Shown here: piece by piece, positions 1 through 7,691 of the stretch
How the letters are laid out: each line of letters starts with the position of its first letter
Position numbering within the stretch: the first letter of the stretch is position 1
Assembly (NCBI GenBank): GCA_902786745.1
Contig: CADADR010000006.1
Span: 62,001 to 126,000 of the forward strand
Length of the DNA: 64,000 nucleotides
Direction of reading: 5' to 3'
Source of the DNA: an uncultured Bacteroidia bacterium
GTDB lineage: Bacteria > Bacteroidota > Bacteroidia > Bacteroidales > F082
Made by a program: the position numbers and the translations under genes
Notes under the pieces: generated by a model
What the model was told of the DNA's origin: nothing
Database searches by the model: none
Seen by the model: only the letters and a program-made list of their open reading frames with translations

Positions 1-1
1 C

Positions 2-199
2 GTCTGTGGCCCGAAACCTATGATGAAGGCCGTGGCGAAGCTGGCTGCCGAAAAGAACGTCTGGTGCGAGGTCTCGCTCGAAAACTTGATGGCTTGTGGC
101 CTGGGTGCCTGCCTCTGCTGTGTGGAGGACACCGTCGACGGCCATGTGTGCGTCTGCAAGGAAGGTCCGGTATTTAATACAAGGAGGTTGAAATGGTGA
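2..199 (+). CDS. pyrK: Dihydroorotate dehydrogenase electron-transfer subunit, C-terminal fragment
   Basis: Only the last 65 codons are present; the 5' end lies outside the window. The fragment starts VCGPKPMM, the conserved NAD-binding end of the ferredoxin-reductase-like domain, and continues with [14 protein letters not shown]...CVCKEGPVF, the cysteine cluster that binds the [2Fe-2S] centre of PyrK. In the family this subunit passes electrons from the class 1B dihydroorotate dehydrogenase PyrD to NAD+. The stop codon overlaps the start of pyrD by 7 bp, so the two subunits are almost certainly translationally coupled. Confidence 0.93.
   Translation, partial: VCGPKPMMKAVAKLAAEKNVWCEVSLENLMACGLGACLCCVEDTVDGHVCVCKEGPVFNTRRLKW
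181..187 (+). promoter_or_regulatory. Shine-Dalgarno site of pyrD
   Basis: AAGGAGG lies five bases before the pyrD ATG, inside the end of pyrK. Most other genes in this window have A/T-rich leaders without such a site, so this is a marked exception and fixes the pyrD start. Confidence 0.7.
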
Positions 200-1104
200 A
201 CATGACGATTGACTTGGGTCGCGGCTTGGTGCTGCGCAACCCTGTGATGACGGCTTCGGGTACCTTCGGCTATGGCGAGGAGTACACCGATTTCGTGGAT
301 TTGGCCCAGCTGGGTGGCATTATTGTAAAAGGCACAACGCTCAATCCGCGTGAGGGCAATCCCTATCCGCGTATGGCCGAGACGCCTTCGGGGATGCTGA
401 ACTGTGTCGGTCTGCAAAACAAAGGCGTGCAGTATTTCATAGACACCATTTATCCTCGTATCAAGGACTTCGATACCAATGTGTTGCTTAATCTTTCTGG
501 TTCTTGTTTGGATGACTATGTAAAGGGTGCCGAGATGGTGGATGCCTTGGAGAAGATTCCCGCCATTGAGTTGAATGTGTCTTGCCCCAATGTGAAGCAA
601 GGCGGCATGGCCTTCGGCGTGACCACCACGGGCATCTCGCAAGTGGTTTCAGAAGTGCGCAAGGTGTACCATAAGCACTTGATGGTGAAGTTGTCGCCCA
701 ATGTGACCAACATCGCTGAAATCGCCTTGGCTGCCGAGGCTGCTGGTGCTGATTCAGTGTCGTTGATTAACACGCTGATGGGCATGGCTATCGACGCGGA
801 GAAACGCAAGCCGAAACTGTCAGTCATTACGGGTGGTCTGTCGGGTGCCTGCGTGAAGCCTGTGGCCTTGCGTATGGTTTGGCAGGTGGCCAAGGCGGTA
901 AAGATCCCCGTAGTGGGTTTGGGCGGCATCTCCAATGCCACCGATGCTGTGGAGTTCATGCTCGCCGGTGCTTCAGCCATCGAAATCGGTACGGCCAATT
1001 TCATCGATCCGGCGGTCTCAGCGAAGGTGGCATGGGGTATTAATGAGTATTGCGAAAGGCATGGCTTTGCCAATGCAGCTGAATTAACAGGCGCATTGCT
1101 GTAG
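193..1104 (+). CDS. pyrD: Dihydroorotate dehydrogenase, class 1B catalytic subunit
   Basis: The 303-aa product matches the usual length of PyrD 1B, the FMN enzyme that oxidises dihydroorotate to orotate in pyrimidine synthesis. It begins in the standard way ([22 protein letters not shown]), carries [12 protein letters not shown] with Cys131 at the position of the class 1 catalytic base, and ends with the FMN-phosphate segments GGLSG and [21 protein letters not shown]. The preceding pyrK overlaps it, as expected for the heterotetrameric NAD-dependent form. A strong Shine-Dalgarno site supports the ATG at 193. No terminator is obvious before the opposing gene. Confidence 0.97.
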   Translation: MVNMTIDLGRGLVLRNPVMTASGTFGYGEEYTDFVDLAQLGGIIVKGTTLNPREGNPYPRMAETPSGMLNCVGLQNKGVQYFIDTIYPRIKDFDTNVLLNLSGSCLDDYVKGAEMVDALEKIPAIELNVSCPNVKQGGMAFGVTTTGISQVVSEVRKVYHKHLMVKLSPNVTNIAEIALAAEAAGADSVSLINTLMGMAIDAEKRKPKLSVITGGLSGACVKPVALRMVWQVAKAVKIPVVGLGGISNATDAVEFMLAGASAIEIGTANFIDPAVSAKVAWGINEYCERHGFANAAELTGALL

Positions 1105-1124
1105 AGACACGAAATCTTGCGTTT

Positions 1125-1709
1125 TTACGGATTTAATCCTAATTCACACAACCCATCCTTGTTGCCCACTACAAAGGCTACGGGTGGGTTGTCGCCTTGC
1201 ACAAGGTCGTTCAGGTAGAGCGGCTCGCCGAGGATGAAGAGCGCGCATCGGAAGGTGTTGTCCACCTTCAGCTTGGAGTTTTCGGCCTGCTCCACAACGA
1301 AGCGGTAGTCGCCAAGATAGCGGAAGGTGCATCGACGATTGGGTTTCCATGAAACCGAGACAAGGTCGCCGACCTTCAAGTCGTCGGTCTTGATGTGTTG
1401 CTTGGTCACACGGTCGGAGCCGTTGTCTTGGCCGATATGCTCCAAAAAACCGTCCCAATCCTTAAATCCCAAGAATTTCGACAGGATTTCAAGCGTGCTG
1501 TTGCGGGTGGTGTCGGGACCGTCGACATAGCCCCAGAGACGTTTCAGCGTGGAGGTGCTGATGTTATCGTGGGTGCGCTCCCAGATGGCGCCGCTGAGGA
1601 AGGTAAAGTCGTTCGAGGTCTTCATCTTGCGCCCGACGCTTTCCTCGATTTGCTGCTTGAGCTCGGTGATTTCTGGACTGGTTTTTTGCATAGGTCTGTT
1701 ATTAGTCAT
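1125..1709 (-). CDS. Uncharacterised protein with an N-terminal helical, possibly DNA-binding domain
   Basis: I do not recognise a named family. About 194 residues from the chosen start MTNNRP; MQKTS six codons on (1691) is equally possible. Residues ~7-90 are helical and polar, with ATTLKRLWGY-like text (STSTLKRLWGYVDGPDTTRNSTL) that resembles a winged or helix-turn-helix regulator; this module recurs in Bacteroidota proteins of unknown role. The second half is beta-rich (LKVGDLVSVSWKPNRRC...YRFVVEQAENSKLKV). The frame stays open for 48 codons upstream, but that part is a palindromic intergenic repeat and is not believed to be coding. It is divergent from the kinase at 1962 and could be its regulator or substrate; that is inference. 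Confidence 0.65.
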   Translation of the reverse strand: MTNNRPMQKTSPEITELKQQIEESVGRKMKTSNDFTFLSGAIWERTHDNISTSTLKRLWGYVDGPDTTRNSTLEILSKFLGFKDWDGFLEHIGQDNGSDRVTKQHIKTDDLKVGDLVSVSWKPNRRCTFRYLGDYRFVVEQAENSKLKVDNTFRCALFILGEPLYLNDLVQGDNPPVAFVVGNKDGLCELGLNP

Positions 1710-1735
1710 AATCGAATGCGGCACTCTTTCTTTTA

Positions 1736-1826
1736 CCGTCATCGCGGACTTGATCCGCGATCTCCTATGCGTATTGGATACGTCCTCCGCATGTAGGAGA
1801 TGGCGGATGCTTCTCCGCCATGACGG
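1736..1826. repeat. Palindromic intergenic repeat
   Basis: The outer arms CCGTCAT (1736-1742) and ATGACGG (1820-1826) are inverted copies. Inside are two smaller palindromes, CGCGGA...TCCGCG on the left and GGCGGA...TCCGCC on the right. The structure can fold into a branched hairpin. It lies upstream of the gene at 1125-1709 and artificially extends its open frame. Confidence 0.6.
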
Positions 1827-1910
1827 CATAAACGTTAGTGTATATGTCCGCATTTAGACATACAAAGAAACGAACTTTTTTTTGAAATAGGTTTATTCTT
1901 TTTGGTTCAT

Positions 1911-1944
1911 TTTGACCGCGACAATGCGTTTTCGCTTATTTTTG
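1911..1944 (+). promoter_or_regulatory. Bacteroidota-type promoter of the kinase gene
   Basis: TTTG at 1911-1914 and TATTTTTG at 1937-1944 match the -33 and -7 elements (TTTG / TANNTTTG) of the primary sigma factor of this phylum, with a slightly long 22-bp spacer. The kinase ATG is 17 bases further on. Confidence 0.55.
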
Positions 1945-1961
1945 CCGAAAAATAAGCGGCC

Positions 1962-3119
1962 ATGGACGACAGCAGCACATCGGGAATCATCAACGGTAAT
2001 TTCATCACCGAGACGGATGCCATGACGGTGTATGAGTCCTCGTCGTCGCGCGGATTCAACCAAGTGGTGAAGGTACGGAGGCAAGGCAAGTGGTTCATAT
2101 TGAAAGGCTTGAAGCCCGAGTATCGCGACCAGCAGGCCTATATCGAGTTGTTGAAGAAGGAGTTTGAGCTGGGCACCCAACTCGACCATCCCAACATCGT
2201 GAAGGTCCTTGCCAAGGAGATGAATCCCGAGGTAGGGCCTTGCATCGTGATGGAGTATGTGGATGGCGTGCCGCTGGATGCGTTTCTTGATTCAAAGCCC
2301 TCGGCGAGTGTCCGCAAAAAGGTAGTAGAGCAACTGGTGGACGCCCTCGTTTACATCCATGGCAAGCAGATCATCCATCGCGACTTGAAACCGAGTAACA
2401 TTCTGGTGACTCGGAATGGTAACAATGTGAAGATCATCGACTTCGGTCTTTCCGATGCCGACGACTACGCCGTGTTGAAGCAGCCTGCCGGCACCTTGAA
2501 ATATATGGCGCCCGAGCAAAAGGAGGCTGCCGTGAAGATAGACGGTCGTGCCGACCTCTATGCCTTCGGCTTGTTGCTGAAGGAGATGTTTCCGCATCGT
2601 TACAAGCACATTGCCGCCAAGTGCTCCCGTGCCGACCGCGAGCGCCGTTATGGCAATGCAGAGGCTTTGCGCAAGGCCTTCGAGCGCCATTCGCGTTGGC
2701 TATGGATGCTCCCGATATTGATAGGCGTGGCGTTGGCCGTTATCCCGATGCTGTTGCGGCCCAAGGGAATTATCAAGACCGAGGTGCAGCATGTGATTGA
2801 CACCATCATCGTGGAGCGCAATCCCAACGGCTATTCCGACGAGTTCATGGCGCTGCTCGACAGGGCTGAGTTTATCATTGATAGCATGTATCAGCCGGTC
2901 ATTGATGACATTCAAAATGGCAAACCCACTGCCGAGGTGAGTGTGGATCTGACAGAGCGAATGAAGACATGTAGGTCACTGTTGATGGACATGCAATCGC
3001 CCTTGTTGGACGACCCAAGGAGCAACGAGGAGTTCCGCTCTGCCTGGGAGCATCTGCATGGCGACAAATACAACGAGGTGGCCTTCCGGCTTCATGATGC
3101 CATCAATGCGGGGAAATAG
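1962..3119 (+). CDS. Membrane-anchored Ser/Thr protein kinase
   Basis: The 385-aa protein has a cytoplasmic Hanks-type kinase domain (about residues 20-240), one membrane helix (WLWMLPILIGVALAVIPMLL, ~245-265) and a ~120-residue extracytoplasmic tail with no recognised domain. Kinase landmarks are complete: Lys48 in FILKGL, HRD at 139-141 followed by LKPSN, and the DFG at 160-162 (IIDFGLSD). The region normally holding the glycine loop reads YESSSSRGFN and is glycine-poor. APE is present as MAPEQK. The family phosphorylates Ser/Thr on regulators in response to envelope signals; the substrate here is unknown. The divergent gene at 1125-1709 is the only obvious partner. Confidence 0.9.
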   Translation: MDDSSTSGIINGNFITETDAMTVYESSSSRGFNQVVKVRRQGKWFILKGLKPEYRDQQAYIELLKKEFELGTQLDHPNIVKVLAKEMNPEVGPCIVMEYVDGVPLDAFLDSKPSASVRKKVVEQLVDALVYIHGKQIIHRDLKPSNILVTRNGNNVKIIDFGLSDADDYAVLKQPAGTLKYMAPEQKEAAVKIDGRADLYAFGLLLKEMFPHRYKHIAAKCSRADRERRYGNAEALRKAFERHSRWLWMLPILIGVALAVIPMLLRPKGIIKTEVQHVIDTIIVERNPNGYSDEFMALLDRAEFIIDSMYQPVIDDIQNGKPTAEVSVDLTERMKTCRSLLMDMQSPLLDDPRSNEEFRSAWEHLHGDKYNEVAFRLHDAINAGK

Positions 3120-3187
3120 AGGGTTGGCGAAGTGAACCAACATGAACCAAACCGATTCCGTTTTTGTCGCAAAATCCTCTTTTTTCT

Positions 3188-3217
3188 TTTGCTTTTCTCT
3201 GAAATTCCCTATTTTTG
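3188..3217 (+). promoter_or_regulatory. Bacteroidota-type promoter, plus strand
   Basis: TTTG (3188-3191), 18-bp spacer, TATTTTTG (3210-3217). Transcription would start near 3224, cross the antisense strand of the structured RNA at 3315-3427 and could supply the operon starting at 3567 with a ~340-base leader. Confidence 0.5.
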
Positions 3218-3314
3218 GGGCGTAAAACTAATAGTAAAGCCTATGGAATAACCCGCCGCAAGGCGCAATAAGAAGCATCATACATCACATAATCAGACGA
3301 TTAGCAATATTTAC

Positions 3315-3427
3315 CTTATCGAAAGTTTGGCGATTTGAGATTAGGAATGCGAATAGGGCTAAAGTCACGTCATAAGCGTGTACTTTGACCATTCGATTCC
3401 TAGGGTATGCCAAACACCTCGATAAGC
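3315..3427 (-). ncRNA. ssrS: Structured small RNA, probable 6S RNA
   Basis: Almost the whole segment folds into one long irregular hairpin. Pairs are 3315-3322 with 3419-3426 (CTTATCGA/TCGATAAG), 3325-3331 with 3409-3415 (GTTTGGC/GCCAAAC), AGGAAT and CGAAT with ATTCG and ATTCCT, and an apical stem around 3361-3385. A large asymmetric internal loop (3332-3340 against 3405-3408) sits in the middle, the architecture by which 6S RNA imitates an open promoter and binds RNA polymerase. A near-perfect minus-strand promoter places the 5' end exactly at the outer stem. The gene-free gap of 447 bases also fits an RNA gene. About 113 nt is short for 6S, so the true 3' end may lie further left. Identification rests on structure only. 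Confidence 0.55.
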
Positions 3428-3432
3428 GGATG

Positions 3433-3464
3433 CAAAAGTATCACGCTTTTTTTTGTGCTGCAAA
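3433..3464 (-). promoter_or_regulatory. Promoter of the structured RNA
   Basis: On the minus strand TTTG (complement of 3461-3464), a 20-bp spacer and TACTTTTG (complement of 3433-3440) match the phylum consensus. The predicted start, about 6 bases downstream, falls at ~3427, the first base of the long hairpin. Confidence 0.65.
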
Positions 3465-3566
3465 GAAGCGAACAAACATGAACCAACATGAACCTGAGAA
3501 GTTTTTGCGGAAGTGCGTTTCTTTGCAGGTGGAAAACATGACAAGAACAACTAAAACAATACGAAA

Positions 3567-3827
3567 ATGAGTGTCGAATACTACAAAAAGAAATTGGTTG
3601 ATTTACGAGCCGACATAGCCAAAGAGAAAGAAGCCAAGAAAAGAGACAACGAGAGGTATGCAGGTTTAATCAAAGGTGCATCATCACCCTCGAGTAAGGC
3701 TTCTTACAGAAAGAGCAAAATCGATCATGCTGCCTCACACGACCGCAGGATTGAAAGCCTGAAACGCGAAATAGAGCGTTGCAAAGATACTTTGGCGCGC
3801 GAAAGGGAAAGAGCAAAGAGAAAATAG
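3567..3827 (+). CDS. Small highly charged coiled-coil protein
   Basis: This 86-aa protein is rich in Lys, Arg and Glu and has no signal peptide or membrane segment. Two heptad-like helices (residues ~3-33 and ~55-86) flank a serine-rich turn (GASSPSSKASYRKSK). I do not recognise the family; it looks like a structural or nucleic-acid-binding helper. It is the first gene of a tight four-gene run (30 bp to the next), which ends with a terminator at 5519-5547. Confidence 0.6.
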   Translation: MSVEYYKKKLVDLRADIAKEKEAKKRDNERYAGLIKGASSPSSKASYRKSKIDHAASHDRRIESLKREIERCKDTLARERERAKRK

Positions 3828-3857
3828 AATTATTGTTTCACATAAATACTTAAAATC

Positions 3858-4226
3858 ATGGGACTGATTAACAATCTGAAAGACAAATTCAACAAAGCGG
3901 AATTCACTGTTGCTCCGCAGAAAAAACTCAAGACCCTTTCCAAAGAGTTCTTGGATGCGTTTGACCTTCAATTGGTATTCTACAAAGGCTCCGTCATTGC
4001 CGAAGGTGACTTGACTTTGGCTGCCTTGAACAAGAAAACCACCAAAGATGTTAACGCCAAAGCAGACGGCATCAAAATCAAAGGCAGCACAAAAGTTGGG
4101 GATGCTGAGAAGATGTTTGACACCAACTTTGGTGTAAAGGTGCAAATCAAGGACAAGGCTGGAAAGATATGCGTTCCCAATGGGATAACCATTGGGCAAG
4201 CTGCAAGAGGCGAGTATGAAAAATGA
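3858..4226 (+). CDS. Two-repeat small protein, paralogue of the gene at 5197
   Basis: The 122-aa product is homologous over most of its length to the 100-aa protein at 5197-5499. LKTLSKEFLDAFDLQLVFYKG here matches VKTLKAQFKEAFGATLRVYKG there, and FGVKVQIKDKAGK..NGITI matches FGIKVQVATKDDS..NGLTL. Both proteins also show internal duplication: each half has the pattern KV/KL-x6-F/I-x2-x-FG-x3-V then D/N-x-T-L. A duplicated beta-alpha-beta module is likely. The function is unknown. It overlaps the GIY-YIG gene by 4 bp (ATGA), so the two are translationally coupled. Confidence 0.75.
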   Translation: MGLINNLKDKFNKAEFTVAPQKKLKTLSKEFLDAFDLQLVFYKGSVIAEGDLTLAALNKKTTKDVNAKADGIKIKGSTKVGDAEKMFDTNFGVKVQIKDKAGKICVPNGITIGQAARGEYEK

Positions 4227-5140
4227 CAGGAAAAGAGTTAAATACAACATCTTTGATTGACTTGCTCGGAGGCAAAGACCAGCGCTTCGACAAAGCCATT
4301 ACCTCAGGCAAGGTGCAACTAATGCGCCTGAAAAACATAGCCATCACTATCGATGGTCAGACGCACAAGGACAAGAACCTCTTTGACCTTTTCCTTGACC
4401 ATCAGAACGATGGACTGTTTGAGGATTATGTTCGTGAGCACACGCCCGTCAATGCTAACTTGCTTATGCAAGCGGACTATGTCATTGTTTTTGTGGCCGA
4501 TGGCAAATATTCCCGTTTTGCGGGGGTATATCAGGTTTTTGGAGAAGAAGAGTCTGCCAAAGTGCAATCGTATGGCAAAAAAGGCGATACAGTATTCGTG
4601 AAAGTGGAGCGGCTAAAAGCATTTGAACCCTTGGGTGGCCGTGTCCTCGTCGATTGGGGAGGACTGGCCGCCCCGCGGTGGCTGCAATGGTTTAGGGGTG
4701 ACAAGAAAGTGCTTCGAATTGACAAAGGCATCATTCGCATGATGATTCCTTTCCATTCATATAACGATGTGCTGCTGTCATTCAAGAAACTGAAGAACCT
4801 TGTTGACACTGACAATGTGGAGTGGCGTGACAAGCTAAAGGCGGTAAAGGGCATATATGGCATCGCCGATCAAAGCAACGGTAAACTCTATGTCGGCTCG
4901 GCCTACGGTAACGAAGGCATCTGGGGGCGCTGGAAAGTGTATGTCGAAACCAACGGTCACGGCAACAACGACATGTTGGTCGAACTGCTACGCAACAACA
5001 AGGACTATGCTTGGGACAACTTTCAATGGTTTATCCTTGAAACCTTCTCATTGGACGTGACCGATGATTATGCTGTCCATAGGGAGAACCTGTATAAAGA
5101 AAAACTTTGTACACGATTGTTTGGGTATAATATGAATTAA
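4223..5140 (+). CDS. GIY-YIG endonuclease domain protein
   Basis: This 305-aa protein has a C-terminal GIY-YIG nuclease domain from about residue 205. KGIYGI (209-214) and KLYVGSAYGNEGIWGRW give the GIY and YVG strands with the conserved Arg after the second, and HRENLYKEKL carries the metal-binding Glu. The N-terminal 200 residues are a separate, unrecognised domain (DLLGGKDQRFDKAITSGKV...ADYVIVFVADGKYSRFAGVY) probably used for target recognition. GIY-YIG enzymes cut DNA in restriction, repair or mobile elements. The coupling to the 122-aa gene before and its paralogue after argues for one functional module; a defence role is possible but not shown. Confidence 0.85.
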   Translation: MTGKELNTTSLIDLLGGKDQRFDKAITSGKVQLMRLKNIAITIDGQTHKDKNLFDLFLDHQNDGLFEDYVREHTPVNANLLMQADYVIVFVADGKYSRFAGVYQVFGEEESAKVQSYGKKGDTVFVKVERLKAFEPLGGRVLVDWGGLAAPRWLQWFRGDKKVLRIDKGIIRMMIPFHSYNDVLLSFKKLKNLVDTDNVEWRDKLKAVKGIYGIADQSNGKLYVGSAYGNEGIWGRWKVYVETNGHGNNDMLVELLRNNKDYAWDNFQWFILETFSLDVTDDYAVHRENLYKEKLCTRLFGYNMN

Positions 5141-5196
5141 GGAGTAATGCCGAAAATCCTGTAAAGAGTAGGCAAACATTAAACACTTTATTTATT

Positions 5197-5499
5197 ATGG
5201 CAGATTTCAATATTGATGGCCGCATGAAGGTCAAGACGTTGAAAGCCCAGTTCAAGGAGGCTTTCGGTGCGACATTGAGAGTTTACAAAGGTCCCGGCTT
5301 CGCTGATGACAACGCCACTTTGGCATCCATCCGTGCCGAAGGCGCTAAAGGCGGCGAGGTGAAAGTTGTCGGCAACATGAAGGTCGGCAACTTCGAGGAC
5401 AAGATCAAGGAAGTGTTCGGCATTAAGGTGCAAGTCGCCACGAAGGACGACTCCGCCCTTGCCGACAACGGACTTACATTGAGCGCTGCAGGGAAATAA
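5197..5499 (+). CDS. Two-repeat small protein, paralogue of the gene at 3858
   Basis: The 100-aa soluble protein has two clear internal repeats. MKVKTLKAQFKEAFGATLRV (about 10-29) aligns with MKVGNFEDKIKEVFGIKVQV (about 61-80), each followed by ADDNATLASI or ADNGLTLSAA. Related standalone proteins occur in many bacteria, but I know no assigned function. It lies 56 bp behind the nuclease gene, and a strong terminator follows 20 bp after its stop, so it closes the operon. Its higher charge and good codon bias suggest it may be well expressed. Confidence 0.75.
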   Translation: MADFNIDGRMKVKTLKAQFKEAFGATLRVYKGPGFADDNATLASIRAEGAKGGEVKVVGNMKVGNFEDKIKEVFGIKVQVATKDDSALADNGLTLSAAGK

Positions 5500-5518
5500 C
5501 CCATCATTTTCTGTGAGA

Positions 5519-5547
5519 GGGGGCAGGTATGATGCCTGCCCCCTTTT
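5519..5547 (+). terminator. Intrinsic terminator
   Basis: GGGGGCAGG (5519-5527), a 7-base loop, CCTGCCCCC (5535-5543) and TTTT form a classic Rho-independent terminator that ends the 3567-5499 operon before the channel gene. Confidence 0.85.
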
Positions 5548-5578
5548 ATGTTATTGAAAATTTATCTCAAAAAAAGTT

Positions 5579-7297
5579 ATGAATCAGGAAAATGTGAATC
5601 AAAAGGATTCCTTTAAGATGTCGCTGGCAAGGGTGTTTGACGACAACCTTCGCACCCGACAGTGGCAAAACGTGGTCGATTATATCATCATAGGACTGAT
5701 CATCATTAGTACCATCGAGGTGTTTCTATCAACTTATGAGAATGTCGTTGAAAAATATGGGCACATCTTGAAGTTCATCGATTGGTTTACAACGATTTTC
5801 TTCACTATTGAGGTCACGTTAAGGATTTGGGCCGCCGATGCTCAAAACGATAAATACAAAGGCTTTAAAGGTAGGCTGCGGTATTGTTTCACATTTTATG
5901 GCATGATAGACATTCTATCGACCTATTCTTTTTATTTGCACTTCTTTATGCCCATGCCGTATGTCGCGTTGAAAGTCCTAAGGGTTTTCCGCCTGTTGCG
6001 TATATTTCGCTATATGAAATCGTTCCGCATTTTGGGAGATGCGATTTCGTCAAAAAAGCAGGAACTTACGGTTAGTTTGGCTTTCTTGTCTATTTTGACC
6101 GTGATATTATCGTTTCTGTTGTATTTTGCCGAACATGCGGCGCAACCTGAATTGTGTGAAAATGGTTGGAAAACTATGGTGTGGGCTTTCGCAAAATATC
6201 TTGGCGACCCGGGCAAAATTGCAGATTTCCCCATGGTGACATTTTGGGGCAACTTGATTGCCATTATTGTTGGAGTGTTGGGCATTGCCATATTTGCTGT
6301 ACCTGCAGGTTTGATTAGCTCCGGTTTCATCGAGGTGATTGAAGAAAGAAGAAAAACTGCAGAAACCAACAAAAATGTGGAAAAGATGCATCTGGCATTT
6401 GAACGCAAATTAGATAGACCTACAGGGTTTCAAGTCGCACCGGTCTATGTGCCCGTCGCTGACGTCCAGTCAAAGTTGAAGATGAGTGAAAACGACATTT
6501 TCAATGCGTTGGAAAATGCCGATGATTTTCGTCTTGTCAATTTGGCTGCAACACAACCTGCCGACCAGCACCCTGAAGACAGACTTGTAATTGAGCATTT
6601 CCAAATCAATCGTCCCTATGGCATTTGCATCGATAGGGGCTCGAAGATTACCATTGTTTCGTCTTCTTCCATGGTAGATCCCATTATGGGGTATTTTTCC
6701 TATTATCTCGCAAAAATAGGAGGCTTTAACTACATTAGCAGGGAGATAGGAGTAACAAGGCCATACAAATCATTCTATTTGATAGATAAGGTGGACCAAC
6801 CTTCGTTTTTAGAGGAATATATGGAGGACATGAATCGTTTTGCTGCCGTTGACGGCAGTTGGATCATCACCTTGTTGGCGGCAAGTGGCGCGAATGAGCC
6901 TGAATATCCAACACAATTCCATTTTACCTATGGGGGAAAGAAAGGTGACGAGACCTATAATGGCGAAAACCTTATCATTCAAAACATCGAAACCTTTGAT
7001 TCATTGTATAGGGACTTGTCGGTTCAATTAGAGAACCTATTTGGATATACATCTGATTGTCAACGATATCACGACACTTCAAATCCCAAATTGTTTGTTC
7101 GCCATCTAGAACATCCTGAGAAAGTGAACGCTTTTGTACTTCGCATAGCATGGAAAGCCACATGTTGGGACATGAGAAGAATACAGATAGCAAAAACGCT
7201 ATCAGATACTTTTGCAACACATATATTAGGAGAAGTCGGACCTTATTCCGAAGAGTTGAAAAAGAAAGGGATAGGATATTCTGATTATTTTGAATAG
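5579..7297 (+). CDS. Voltage-gated-type ion channel with large unknown C-terminal domain
   Basis: The 572-aa protein starts with a six-helix channel unit. S1 and S2 are around residues 35-90; S4 is RVFRLLRIFRYMKSFR (about 136-151) with arginines every third residue; S5 is LAFLSILTVILSFLLYFAEH; the pore segment is NGWKTMVWAFAKYLGDPG and S6 is LIAIIVGVLGIAIFAVPAGL. The potassium filter TVGYG is missing and the pore reads KYLGDPGKIADFP, so ion selectivity cannot be predicted. Residues ~275-572 form a soluble domain I do not recognise. A short membrane protein follows 20 bp later. The start ATG is 32 bp behind a terminator. Confidence 0.8.
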   Translation: MNQENVNQKDSFKMSLARVFDDNLRTRQWQNVVDYIIIGLIIISTIEVFLSTYENVVEKYGHILKFIDWFTTIFFTIEVTLRIWAADAQNDKYKGFKGRLRYCFTFYGMIDILSTYSFYLHFFMPMPYVALKVLRVFRLLRIFRYMKSFRILGDAISSKKQELTVSLAFLSILTVILSFLLYFAEHAAQPELCENGWKTMVWAFAKYLGDPGKIADFPMVTFWGNLIAIIVGVLGIAIFAVPAGLISSGFIEVIEERRKTAETNKNVEKMHLAFERKLDRPTGFQVAPVYVPVADVQSKLKMSENDIFNALENADDFRLVNLAATQPADQHPEDRLVIEHFQINRPYGICIDRGSKITIVSSSSMVDPIMGYFSYYLAKIGGFNYISREIGVTRPYKSFYLIDKVDQPSFLEEYMEDMNRFAAVDGSWIITLLAASGANEPEYPTQFHFTYGGKKGDETYNGENLIIQNIETFDSLYRDLSVQLENLFGYTSDCQRYHDTSNPKLFVRHLEHPEKVNAFVLRIAWKATCWDMRRIQIAKTLSDTFATHILGEVGPYSEELKKKGIGYSDYFE

Positions 7298-7317
7298 TAA
7301 CTAAGTGTTTTAGTATT

Positions 7318-7626
7318 ATGATAGTAACAGCATTATTATGGGTTTTTCAAAAGATTTCGCCAATCTTAACCATCCTTGGAGTGTTGGTGTTATTCGGCGA
7401 TGGGTTTGAAGGATATGAATTTATTGTCGGAGCAATTTTGGCGGTGCTTGGCCTTGTTGTCGGTTGGTCAGCATGGGGTCAGGAAGTGCCGCCACGCTGG
7501 TTTTGGGTGAAATCGAAACTCGAATTGTTTGACAATCGGGTCTGGAATTCATTCAGTTACGCTCTCCAGTTTTTCTTAATACCTTTTGGAGTTACAGGAA
7601 TCATAGCGATTGTTGATATGTTGTGA
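7318..7626 (+). CDS. Small membrane protein linked to the ion channel
   Basis: The 102-aa product has three predicted membrane segments: LLWVFQKISPILTILGVLVLF, FIVGAILAVLGLVVGWSAW and FFLIPFGVTGIIAIVDML. There are no known motifs. The 20-bp gap to the channel gene implies co-transcription, so an accessory or beta-subunit-like role is conceivable. No terminator is seen in the 65 bp before the opposing murB. Confidence 0.6.
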   Translation: MIVTALLWVFQKISPILTILGVLVLFGDGFEGYEFIVGAILAVLGLVVGWSAWGQEVPPRWFWVKSKLELFDNRVWNSFSYALQFFLIPFGVTGIIAIVDML

Positions 7627-7691
7627 TGAACAAGGACTCCATCCGCGATTATCATGAGATGGTTCTTGGGGATTTGGATTGAATTCACCAA

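Noticed and set aside
1710..1853. 48-codon N-terminal extension of the gene at 1125
   Set aside because: The extension is encoded entirely by a palindromic intergenic repeat.
3365..3570. Short ORFs on both strands in the gap before 3567
   Set aside because: They overlap the structured RNA and its promoter; no plausible start context or conserved pattern.
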